A DNA stretch of 64,000 nt from Pseudomonas neuropathica (lineage in GTDB: Bacteria; Pseudomonadota; Gammaproteobacteria; Pseudomonadales; Pseudomonadaceae), in contig NZ_JACOPX010000004.1 of NCBI RefSeq assembly GCF_015461835.1, forward strand, positions 62,001 to 126,000, in the 5' to 3' direction. The notes below the pieces were generated by a model. That model was not told the origin of the DNA. It worked only from the letters and a program-made list of their open reading frames with translations, and ran no database searches. Shown in pieces: positions 54,690 to 62,926 of this stretch (position 1 is its first letter; the number at the start of each line of letters is the position of its first letter). The translations under genes and the position numbers were made by a program.

Positions 54690-56366
54690 TCAACTTCTCA
54701 GCGGTAGCGGCTCATCAAGAACTCTTGTGTCTCTCAGAACAACCCACGAGTCTTCCTCCCGAAGTAACGTCGTTATTGTCGTTTTTTCAGTTGTGTACAG
54801 ATTGATCTTGGGCCTGTCGCGAGCATCCAGATCACTGTGTAGGGTGAACTCGACTTCGGTATAGATCGTCTCGACTCTTGGGGCAGTAACCACCTGACCA
54901 AACAGATCGAAGGTCATGCTATCTCTCTGAGCAAGCCGGATCACTTGCGGTACATCTGAAGAATCGAAACTAGAGAGGTCGAACCCTTCGTGATAGGTGA
55001 ACTCACCACTGCACAACCACCCGGCCTTACGAGTCGTAGCCACCGTTCCTGCGAGCAACCTTGCGTATTTTCGAAGTGCTGAGTACACCTCATTGTCAAA
55101 ATCGAAAGTTTTCAGGATGACAGGCTCACTACATTGCTCTGCTACCTTGCGGGTGAAATCCAGATACTCAATCATCCAACGCAGCTGAGCGTGATACTCC
55201 TCATTGATAGGACTGGATTTGGTGTCAAAGGATGCAACGTTATTGCCAACCTCAATCTCCACGACCAAACGCCCCTTTCCTAAATATCGTGCAGCTCTTG
55301 CCAATCGTGAAAAACCTGGCAGTTCAAGGATGTTGTGGTCACGCCACGCGTCTAAGTTGAATGTCAGATCGAATTTCGTGGTTAGGCCATCATGGGCGAA
55401 TGACGCCTTGATCCCAAAAAAGCCGCCCAATGCAGTGCCGCTGAAAACCGTACGAAGACTGCCGGAGGTGTAATGGCACGTGAACGTATCAATAGCCCAT
55501 TCGCCATCGGGAGTACGGACGTAGAGGTTGGCGGTCAGCGCGCGCTTTGGTGCTCCCATCGTGACCACACCCAGCCCTAATTGATTGGTTCTTTCATGGA
55601 TGGCATCGAACAGCTTGGAGCCTTCAATCTTAAAATGAGCTCCAGGAATCTGCAGCTCCCTGCCTTCTTCAAAGAACGCTCTTTCCGCCTCCCAGAAGCC
55701 CTCCAGCTGATCCAGATCGCGTAGGATGAGTTGCAGGCTGACATTGTCCTGCGCAGCGCTGATGATGTGATGGCACTGGCCGCCCACTCTATCAACCTGG
55801 ACATTGAATCGGGAATCAAGCTTTTCCAATCCAGTTTCATAGCCTTTCATGATCTCGGCTATGGGCGTATCGAAAGGGTCGTCGGATCTGTTCACCCAGC
55901 GCTGCAAAACCGAGACTGTCCCCTCTTCTACCGCAGCTCTCACTTCACTTTCAGTGAAGCTCTTCTGGTTGATGAGGCCGTTTGATCTTTCTTCCGCTTT
56001 TTGCTTCCAAACTCGTAACGCCTCGACGCTGAAAGCCGAATCGTCAGCGTCTACCAACTTCGAATGCGTTTGACACATCCAAATGCCGTTGTCCAAGTGA
56101 CGACGCTCGTCCTTTGTCTGTTTGGGGTCGTACCTTGGGCCGCCAGGCGCAGCCGCTTTGATATGGCAAGCTACCCCGACTCCCACAGCCTTTTCACCGG
56201 TGAAAGCTGAGCCGTGCGTGTGTACATGGCAATCAGGAAATGAACAGACGTTGCCGGCGCGATCTCGCAAGCGTTGCACAGTTGACTGAAGAAAATCGTG
56301 ACGTTCGTGGGCGACCTCCTCGGAAGCTTCGCCTGCTTTTTTCTGCTTGGATTTAGCGCCTAACAT
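54690..56366 (-). CDS. Large protein with N-terminal HNH-like domain
   Basis: A 558-aa protein. The N-terminal 130 residues form an HNH-like zinc domain: NVCSFPDC, then VGVACHIKAAAPGGPRYD and HLDNGIWMCQTHSKLVD. This pattern (C-x4-C, HI-A, N-W-C--H) occurs in defence-associated HNH proteins. The rest (about 170-558) is a beta-rich domain of unknown type (RTPDGEWAIDTFTCHYTSGSLR ...), possibly a sensor. I start at 56366 because AGGAGG lies 6 bases before that ATG. It stands alone and is likely a single-gene system; function is inferred. Confidence 0.65.
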   Translation of the reverse strand: MLGAKSKQKKAGEASEEVAHERHDFLQSTVQRLRDRAGNVCSFPDCHVHTHGSAFTGEKAVGVGVACHIKAAAPGGPRYDPKQTKDERRHLDNGIWMCQTHSKLVDADDSAFSVEALRVWKQKAEERSNGLINQKSFTESEVRAAVEEGTVSVLQRWVNRSDDPFDTPIAEIMKGYETGLEKLDSRFNVQVDRVGGQCHHIISAAQDNVSLQLILRDLDQLEGFWEAERAFFEEGRELQIPGAHFKIEGSKLFDAIHERTNQLGLGVVTMGAPKRALTANLYVRTPDGEWAIDTFTCHYTSGSLRTVFSGTALGGFFGIKASFAHDGLTTKFDLTFNLDAWRDHNILELPGFSRLARAARYLGKGRLVVEIEVGNNVASFDTKSSPINEEYHAQLRWMIEYLDFTRKVAEQCSEPVILKTFDFDNEVYSALRKYARLLAGTVATTRKAGWLCSGEFTYHEGFDLSSFDSSDVPQVIRLAQRDSMTFDLFGQVVTAPRVETIYTEVEFTLHSDLDARDRPKINLYTTEKTTITTLLREEDSWVVLRDTRVLDEPLPLRS

Positions 56367-56676
56367 ATCCATCCTCCTCTCTTTCCAGAACAATGCCGGG
56401 AAATCGCTCCATTACAAACGCTCAGCTGCTTTGCCTTATTCTCTATTATCCTCAATTGGGCAAAGGGCGTGGACTGGCCTATTCCAAGCCCAAAGCTTGG
56501 GGGAGACCCTTTACTGAAAACCAGACTGGCGCGCGCGGATGCCGTGGAGACCAGAGGTTACCAGCATACTTGTAAGGCGACGTTTCAATCACCAAGGTTT
56601 GCTCTGATTTCAGCTCCCCTCAGCGATCCATCACCCAAGTCTGATCTAAAATGCCAGTCAATCAAAAGACACCGAG

Positions 56677-57738
56677 TTGGCCGATTTGGTAGAGAACTTC
56701 GAAACCTTTTTGGAGAACGATCGAGACTGGGAGTACGTCAACCGACAGATCCTGGACGAGCGAGATCGTGCTCACCAGAAATTCCTACCTGCCATCAACG
56801 AACTGTCTCAAGCGGTCGGGGCAGAGATTGACTACCAGACGGCGCTCTGGCGACATGACTATGACAACGCTGTAGCTGCTGCCGATCGCGTCCTGGGAAA
56901 GCTGACAGCATCCGATCTGCCGGGCTATCGGGCGCTCTGGAATTACCTGGCGGGTTCCGCGTGTCATCTCGCGGCTCAGCGCGGCAATGCCGCCATGGCT
57001 GCAAAATCCCGACAGTACCTCAAAGATGCCCACGGCTGCGCTCCCAATATTCCCTGGCTCACAGCCTTTGCGCGCAAAGAGGTCGGCGAAGCTGTAACAG
57101 CCCAGGCTGATGACCTCGCGTTGCAACAGCAGGTGGAGCGCGTGGGAGCAGAACTGACACGGTTGGGGCCCACCCATGACCGCGATTTCGCAAAGCTGGA
57201 GCAGTCGATCCTTCAAGGGCTGCGGCACCATGAGACCTTCGAGCGTGCTCAGAAGGATCTTGGATCGCTATTGGGCTTTAATGCAGGCAAAGTCGAAAGC
57301 GAAGGTTCTCCAGATCCTTGGTGGATCTCGGGTGGGCGGTGCATCGTGTTCGAGGACTACGTGAACACCGTCGATGGTACGCTGAGCGTCACCAAGGCTC
57401 GCCAAGCCACATCACATCCAGACTGGATGAGAGCAAACGTGGCCGAGTCCGCAGAGTGCGAATTCCAAACGGTACTCGTTACGCCGGCAACCAAGATTAG
57501 CGCCGCCGCTACAGTCCACGCTGCGGGGCTGCTTTACTGGTGGCTCGAAGACTTCAGGGCCTTTGCCGCCGACGCATTGCAGGTGATCAGGCAACTGCGG
57601 ACAACCTTCTTCGAACAGGGTGACCTGGTCTGGCAGGCTGAAGCCGCCGAGCATCTTAAACAGCAAGGCTTGGATTTTGCCTCCATCTGCAAGCGCTTGC
57701 TGGCCAAACCTGTTGTGGAGTGCATGCAGGCGGTCTAA
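56677..57738 (+). pseudogene. C-terminal part of a large (helicase-like) protein
   Basis: The frame is open from a TAA at about 56648 and has no ATG or ribosome-binding site at its start (TTG at 56677), so it looks like the 3' end of a larger gene. Residues 1-200 are helical (ALWNYLAGSACHLAAQRGN, FERAQKDLGSLLGF); the end has SPDPWWISGGRCIVFEDYVN, which could be a PD-(D/E)xK-like motif. I associate such ends with DEAD/DEAH-type helicases of defence islands, with low confidence. It may be a remnant of a lost system. Confidence 0.45.
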
Positions 57739-57897
57739 TCGAGCCTTAGGACGGACGAGTTCAGGGGAAGGCTAGCCCTCCCCTCTTCTGATGATGGCGC
57801 CATGACAGGCCGGCACGAGCGCCGCCCTCTTGAGCTTGACCATGACCATGACCCAGTTACATCTAGCGATGGATGATCGCAAACCGAAGCCGGCCTA

Positions 57898-58623
57898 TTA
57901 AACGCCGGAGGCCTCTCGGCGTTTCCACAGTTTCTTGGCTACCAGTTGTAAAATGTGGCCCGCTCGGTGATTGTTCAATTCGGCACTTGCCCCCACCAGC
58001 ATCGATAACCGACCAGGCCGTGCCTCCAACCGCTCCATGAGGGCCCTGCGCTCAATCTGAGCTAAGGCATTAAGCTTCACTGAGCGTATAGTCCTGATCC
58101 CCTTCCTGGACTTACCAATAAAGATCCAACCCTTCTGGATCTCGATGTTATCAGAGTACTGATCAAAGTAAGGATGAACCCAACGATAGCTTTCAGGCGT
58201 AGTGGGTAATGGTGCATTTGCAGGAATCTTGACGGCAAGCGCAGGACAGTGTTTCTCAGCTACTAAAGCCTTGCGTTTTGCACGCTTTCCAATCAAACCA
58301 TTTAAAGTTTTGTTGTACCCTTGCTTCTTTGAATTGCACGTGCCGCAGGACAAAGATAAATTTCTCACCTCGAACGTGTAATCGCCATGTATATTTTTTT
58401 CGATGAAATGCTCTAGATGGACGGCATAATCATCGTAAAGCATACGCCGGCAGAGACTACATTTTGCCTTTTGCGCCTTGCGCAATAATGGCTTCAAGGC
58501 CCCCTTAAATGCCTTAATTGCGTTCCCCTTACTGTCCCAATCAAGACCTAGCAGGTCTGCGACCACAATACCATCGGGCAGAACCGGGATGGGATGAATC
58601 CGTTCAAAACCAACATTAATCAT
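57898..58623 (-). CDS. ptuB: Septu HNH nuclease PtuB
   Basis: A 241-aa HNH endonuclease. CSLCRR (zinc), AVHLEHFIEKN (HNH His), and NLSLSCGTCNSKKQGYN (zinc and Asn) make the complete core at about residues 52-105. The ATG at 58623 overlaps the end of the ATPase gene by 8 bases and has GGAG 9 bases upstream; a TTG at 58638 is possible. With the ATPase upstream it forms the two-gene Septu system, in which PtuA ATPase controls PtuB DNA cleavage. Confidence 0.85.
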   Translation of the reverse strand: MINVGFERIHPIPVLPDGIVVADLLGLDWDSKGNAIKAFKGALKPLLRKAQKAKCSLCRRMLYDDYAVHLEHFIEKNIHGDYTFEVRNLSLSCGTCNSKKQGYNKTLNGLIGKRAKRKALVAEKHCPALAVKIPANAPLPTTPESYRWVHPYFDQYSDNIEIQKGWIFIGKSRKGIRTIRSVKLNALAQIERRALMERLEARPGRLSMLVGASAELNNHRAGHILQLVAKKLWKRREASGV

Positions 58624-59971
58624 CTCCAGATGCTCCAAGAATCGCCTCGATCACTTCAACGAGCGGGTCTTCGGGTTTAAGAGCCGACTTAATAGACACC
58701 AACTCATCGGTCAAGGCGAGCAAATCTGGATGTTCAAACCCATCTCTTTCTATAATAGACACCGCACGCTGAACCACATCCACTACGACCCGATTTCGGC
58801 TGGAAGTTATCCCGAACTGCTCCAAAAGAATGTCGTCAGATGAGGCGCCAAATGGAGCTACGCTGACGATGGGCTCATCATTTGACAAGTCCACAATCGT
58901 GCTACCCTCCAGCGCGGCACCGACAATAAGCGGAGAATGGGTGCACACAATCAAATGCCCAGACCTCATCCCTACTTGGCAGATCCCATGGACTGCAGCC
59001 ATGAAATCTCGCTGCCACTGTGGGTGAAGGCTATTATCGGGCTCATCCAAAAGCATCAGCGAACCTTCCTCCACGCCAAAGCCAAGCCCCATTAGATTCG
59101 TATACATATGATACTCACCAGAGCTCAACTCAAATATGGAGAAAGGCTGCTGGCTACCTACTCTCTGAACCGTCACATCACGAAGCGAAAAAACATCAAG
59201 CATAAAGCCTAGTCGAATCACATCATTAGACGCAGCCTTACATCGTATACCATCACCACCCATATTTAAAACAAATTTAGACTTGGAAGAGCGCATGAAT
59301 TCGGAGAAATCCTTAAATACGCGCTCGTCAAATTCATTTAAAACATTAACAGCCACACTCTCCGGAAAATATCGCGAAACTTTAAAACCATCAAGATCCA
59401 ATGAGCGCCTCAATGTCTCGACTGAAACACCCTGTTCTAACCTTGAAGGAACCTTCGTAGTCCGATTGATTTTATCTTTGTTCACATAAACTGAAATCTC
59501 CAGCTCCGGAACAATATTAGCAAACTCATGCGCTATCTTATAAAACGGCCACTCATAGCGCTCGGACTTGCTTCCATCCAAAGCAAATATTAGCATCGTC
59601 TCAAAGGGTCTTTTCTTGCTGAGCAGATTCGCCCCAACCCTTTGCCCAATGTAAGCATATTGCTCTGTCGCAAACTCGGTGCTGCCGCCACCCGCCTTTT
59701 CCTTCGAAGGAAACCTATCGGCAACGGAACCTGAGGCGCAAATGACGTGCTTCATGCTCAAGCCATCACGTACATTTACCATGGCCGACGTAGATTTAGG
59801 AGCAATCACACCCGCGACCAACTCCCTCAGCATCGTGCTTTTATAGGATCCATTTTGCCCAGTAACGATGGTGCTTCTAAATCCGCTCTGATCTATTAAT
59901 TCCTCATCCGCCACAAATGGTATAATTCTCCAAAGCTCACCCCAATCCTGAAACTTGATATAATTAATCAT
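58616..59971 (-). CDS. ptuA: Septu ATPase PtuA
   Basis: A 451-aa AAA/ABC-type ATPase. Walker A is GQNGSYKST (38-46); ELSSGEYHMYT (about 283-293) is the signature, SLMLLDEPDNSLHPQW (about 306-321) Walker B, and IVCTHSPLIVG the switch. Together with the HNH gene it overlaps by 8 bases, this is the PtuAB (Septu) layout. PtuA oligomers hold PtuB and release or activate it on phage infection. Confidence 0.85.
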   Translation of the reverse strand: MINYIKFQDWGELWRIIPFVADEELIDQSGFRSTIVTGQNGSYKSTMLRELVAGVIAPKSTSAMVNVRDGLSMKHVICASGSVADRFPSKEKAGGGSTEFATEQYAYIGQRVGANLLSKKRPFETMLIFALDGSKSERYEWPFYKIAHEFANIVPELEISVYVNKDKINRTTKVPSRLEQGVSVETLRRSLDLDGFKVSRYFPESVAVNVLNEFDERVFKDFSEFMRSSKSKFVLNMGGDGIRCKAASNDVIRLGFMLDVFSLRDVTVQRVGSQQPFSIFELSSGEYHMYTNLMGLGFGVEEGSLMLLDEPDNSLHPQWQRDFMAAVHGICQVGMRSGHLIVCTHSPLIVGAALEGSTIVDLSNDEPIVSVAPFGASSDDILLEQFGITSSRNRVVVDVVQRAVSIIERDGFEHPDLLALTDELVSIKSALKPEDPLVEVIEAILGASGDD

Positions 59972-60003
59972 TCAGCTGAATTCCTTTTTCTAATTTTACG
60001 CAA

Positions 60004-60204
60004 TTAAGGCACTAATTTAAGAGCATTCTGGGCACCCGCCAACCTGTAGCTGAATCGCCCCGGATTCTTACAGCATCTCACCTGAGCATGGGGTCTATGC
60101 GCAGACACACCAACGCGTGCTGCAACCTCAGCGACAGGTATCTTCTTTTCGGCCACCTGATTGACCGATTGGATTTGAAATTCAAGGTAACGGAAATCGC
60201 TCAT
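60004..60204 (-). pseudogene. Remnant of an IS3-type transposase orfA
   Basis: MSDFRYLEFQIQSVNQVAEKKIPVAEVAARVGVSAH is the N-terminal HTH of an IS3-family OrfA (canonical ..F..k..sV.qV...gy.v.evAarLGvs.hslY.W). The frame then leaves the family (HRPHAQVRCCKN...) through a frameshift, and no OrfB follows. It is therefore a decayed fragment. Confidence 0.7.
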
Positions 60205-60303
60205 GGCACTGCCTAGTGTGCCTCGCTCTAAGGCACAGAGGTGTCTAGGACAACAGAGGCGATTCACGCCTCTAGTTAGAGGCAGCTGCACTCACCAGAT
60301 AAA

Positions 60304-60340
60304 CCAAAAGCGCACGCCTTGGTTAGGCTTGCGCTTTTGG
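60304..60340. terminator. Hairpin, likely bidirectional terminator
   Basis: CCAAAAGCGC ... GCGCTTTTGG (60304-60313 and 60331-60340), with GCCT/AGGC inside and a TGGTT loop, forms a long stem between the Mrr-like gene and the IS remnant. Flanking T-runs are short, so termination is plausible but not certain. Confidence 0.55.
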
Positions 60341-60364
60341 AAGGATCATTAGTGTAGAAATGGT

Positions 60365-61297
60365 TTACCCTTGCTGTCCTAGCACCGCGCTGCGATAGAC
60401 CTGAGCTAGGTACTGAGCATTACTTCCGAATTGGCGTGCTAATTTCTGCCAGCCGTTCAAATCGACAACAGTGAGAATCGACGAGCCGTCCAGTGCGAAC
60501 CCACCTACGATTTGAGCTCTCACAGACTGGACGAACTCCTTCAGAGCGAAGTAAAAGTCCTTTCCTGCCAGCAATGTAGCCTGGATTTCAGGGTAACCAG
60601 CACTGTGCAACCACTCCGTGAGCCCCAACCGAAGAGCGTCCTCTACCCGCTGGAGATCCATGTACAAATTTTGGAACGGATCGAACGCGCGCTCAGGCAT
60701 CGAACCGCAGCTAAAGTCATACGTCTCCAGCCAGGCCAGATCTGCCGAGGTTATGCGAGAAGGAATATAGCTTTGCAGCGCCTTTAGCGAGGCAATGTAA
60801 TCGCCCGCAGAGGCTGGCTGAACAATCGCCGCTAAATTAAAGGCATTCGGAAAGATATTGCGCAGTACATCGCCAGGAATGGCGCTGAGATCACTCGCCT
60901 CGTAGTCTGCCCAGTGCTTCACATGCACTGGGAAGGTAGAACCATCGGGCCGCTGGTGATGATAGACAGTGCCGCTGTTCTGTTGATCCTGGATAGTTGT
61001 GTGCCTATTAGCGGTCGTGAACAATACGTAGCATTTGATCCCGCCTTGGTAGAGGTCAGTTTTTGCGACCTCAGCCAGCACGTCGTTCCAAGTGAAGGAG
61101 GTCTCTACCATCTTGCACTGACCTACCAGAGGCAATGGCGAATTGACGGGCACCAAATCAATGCCGAATTGGCTTTGGCCCCGGCTGCCATAGGATCGGT
61201 AGCTGACCGAGTGACCATGCTTTCTTGCAATGTCTTGCATGAGGTAGCAACAGAGCTGTTCCCACTGCTCCCAAAACTGAGGCTTCAATCCATTCAT
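60365..61297 (-). CDS. Mrr-like restriction endonuclease, QxK type
   Basis: A 310-aa protein. Residues 10-65 form a restriction-endonuclease-like core: E13, D47 (QFGIDLV) and Q60-x-K62 (GQCKM). Mrr-type enzymes have QxK in place of ExK. The rest is helical with no recognised domain (FNLAAIVQPASAGDYIASLKALQSY; VEDALRLGLTEWLHSAGY). The ATG at 61297 has GGAG 7 bases upstream; a longer frame to 61387 lacks one. It is the last gene before the island's right end. Confidence 0.7.
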   Translation of the reverse strand: MNGLKPQFWEQWEQLCCYLMQDIARKHGHSVSYRSYGSRGQSQFGIDLVPVNSPLPLVGQCKMVETSFTWNDVLAEVAKTDLYQGGIKCYVLFTTANRHTTIQDQQNSGTVYHHQRPDGSTFPVHVKHWADYEASDLSAIPGDVLRNIFPNAFNLAAIVQPASAGDYIASLKALQSYIPSRITSADLAWLETYDFSCGSMPERAFDPFQNLYMDLQRVEDALRLGLTEWLHSAGYPEIQATLLAGKDFYFALKEFVQSVRAQIVGGFALDGSSILTVVDLNGWQKLARQFGSNAQYLAQVYRSAVLGQQG

Positions 61298-61654
61298 AGC
61301 GACTCCGATTCCATGTAGATGATACCGCCGATGGCGGTGGCCAAATTCTCGCCAGGAAAGTCTGCCGCAGTAGCTCAATGATGTCACCTCGACTTTGGTG
61401 ACTGAATGCGAAACTGGCGCCGGATGTATACAAGCATCGCCTGAGCGGGTTCTTTAGGGACGTGATGCGGTTGGCTATCGCGGAGATGTGATGGGTCGTG
61501 GGGCACTCCTGTAACGAAAGCTTTGGGCGTACGAGGGCTTGTTGGAGTGCCTGTGATTAGTACATACAGGTGCTCGGTTGAAAGGGATGTGAGTGCTTTG
61601 CGGAGCTTGCGGGACTGGAAGGATGAGAAGGGTGTCCACCGATGTTGGAAAAAA

Positions 61655-61675
61655 TGGACAGTGGACAATGGACAA
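61655..61675 (+). repeat. TGGACA iterons near right end
   Basis: TGGACAG-TGGACAA-TGGACAA, three copies of a 7-base unit. The unit shares TGGACA with the terminal repeat TTATTGGACA. An inverted copy lies at 61711-61716. Confidence 0.6.
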
Positions 61676-62148
61676 AAAAATTAACCTACTGATCTGTAAA
61701 GCTTTTGTGTTGTCCATTTCCGCTCTGAGCTCACACGTACAGAATAAGGACTAGATGAGTGCATTTGAAGGCAACGGATCAGAAGACCCGCAGCATTGTA
61801 GATAACCCCATACACCGACGCTGACCGTTGCCAATCAAAACGTATGCCGCCTTCATGGAAACGAAGAACTTCGACTCACTGAACTTAATCGGAGACTGCG
61901 TGCGAACCCTGCTCTAGTGTGAGGCTCGCGTCGTCGACCGCAAATCGATGCTGGCATTCCAGTTCGTGAGCTGCAGGACATAGCTGATCAATCTTTGCCG
62001 CCTTTGCAGGGATCTTCTACGCGGTATTGGAGTGAATGAGCATTTGAGATTGATAGAAGTCGGCTAAGACCTGATGAGTCGGAATCAGGCGGCAGCTTGG
62101 TGAGCTGCCCCAAGCTATAGCAATTTTTATGGGGGAGATCTCAATCGG

Positions 62149-62167
62149 TTACTCACTAGGTGAGTAA
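62149..62167. repeat. Palindrome TTACTCAC-TAG-GTGAGTAA
   Basis: Perfect 8-base arms around TAG, about 100 bases before the right end. Its right arm is part of GGTGAGTAAAG, found also at 15163-15173 and 15401-15411 by the left end. Confidence 0.7.
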
Positions 62168-62252
62168 AGGCCGATGGAGATCCACCATGCCGTAAACGGT
62201 AGCCAGGCATTTGGTGGGCCCCACACACACTTACACACTTCGCCTGCCTTTT

Positions 62253-62262
62253 TGTCCAATAA
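62253..62262 (-). repeat. Right terminal inverted repeat of island
   Basis: TGTCCAATAA, the exact complement of the left end TTATTGGACA (15144-15153). One A separates it from the 3' part of the split tRNA. Confidence 0.8.
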
Positions 62263-62263
62263 A

Positions 62264-62288
62264 GGTTCGATTCCCTCTACCCGCTCCA
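62264..62288 (+). pseudogene. 3' part of host tRNA-Gly(CCC)
   Basis: GGTTCGATTCCCTC followed by TACCCGC and TCCA is the T-arm end, acceptor 3' strand and CCA of a tRNA-Gly. It pairs with the 5' part at 15090-15143. The same 25 bases occur in the intact island tRNA (15236-15260), so recombination between those two copies is also possible. Confidence 0.85.
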
Positions 62289-62926
62289 CTCAATTTTTGT
62301 CTCACGTTGTGTGTTTTTGACGGGGGATGCAGGAACAGCAAAAACCGGCCTACAGGGCCGGTTTTTTTGTGTCTGAGATTTGAGGTTGGTCATTTGGGCA
62401 GCGCCGAACCATCAGGCAACAAACCGTTGATTGCAGATTCGCCGGTTCCCTCTGACGCTTCGGTCCCTCCAACGATAAGAAGTGTTGTTATTTTTTTGGT
62501 TAATTAAATACGCGTGGGACACCATTCTATGTCTTCAACCCACGAAACCAACAGCGCACCATTAGAGAGCGCTGAGCAGCATATAACTTTACGGCTTCGA
62601 TCTCCCAGCGCAACGGATAAAGAAATACTCATCCAGTTCAGCCATATTCGGCTGAACGAATAGTGGATCGTATGCCCGCACTATTTTTGCATCCATGCAC
62701 GAAAAGAGAGCAAATAAAAAATTGTCAAATTTTCCCTGATTTTTTATTGACATCAGTTTTTTGATTGACCTACCTTTGTTTTAACAGCAATGCAATTCGA
62801 CGGCGCCGTGAGTGCCAAAGCAACGCTGATGTTTTTGTTTCATATGCCAAGGACAATCAGGTCACCCATTGACGGCTGACCCAGGCAATTTGCTTTCTCT
62901 AAAAGCAAGCATTGAAAGAGGGATCT
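62289..62926. other. Backbone spacer after the island
   Basis: Apart from the terminator, it holds a hairpin GTTCAGCC-ATATTC-GGCTGAAC (62636-62657) and an AT-rich stretch with TTGACA (62747-62752) and TACCTT 18 bases on, a possible promoter for the gene at 62927. No coding region is seen. Confidence 0.5.
62341..62367 (+). terminator. Rho-independent terminator
   Basis: AAAACCGGCC-TACAG-GGCCGGTTTT followed by TTT, a 10-base stem. It lies 52 bases after the tRNA 3' part and was probably the terminator of the intact host tRNA-Gly. Confidence 0.85.

Larger units (their letters stand above)
61298..62263. other. Right end of island, no gene; candidate recombination sites
   Basis: About 960 bases without a supported gene. 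Three elements stand out: three head-to-tail copies of TGGACA at a 7-base period (61655-61674), a complementary TGTCCA at 61711-61716, and the palindrome at 62149-62167. All resemble motifs near the left end or the terminal repeat, so this is probably the recombinase-binding end region. Confidence 0.5.

Noticed and set aside
61384..61668. Minus-strand frame of about 94 codons near the right island end.
   Set aside because: Pro/Ser/Thr-rich composition, no ribosome-binding site and no domain; it overlaps the TGGACA repeats and is probably chance.
61655..61675. CRISPR array.
   Set aside because: Only three 7-base units with no spacers; no cas genes in the window.
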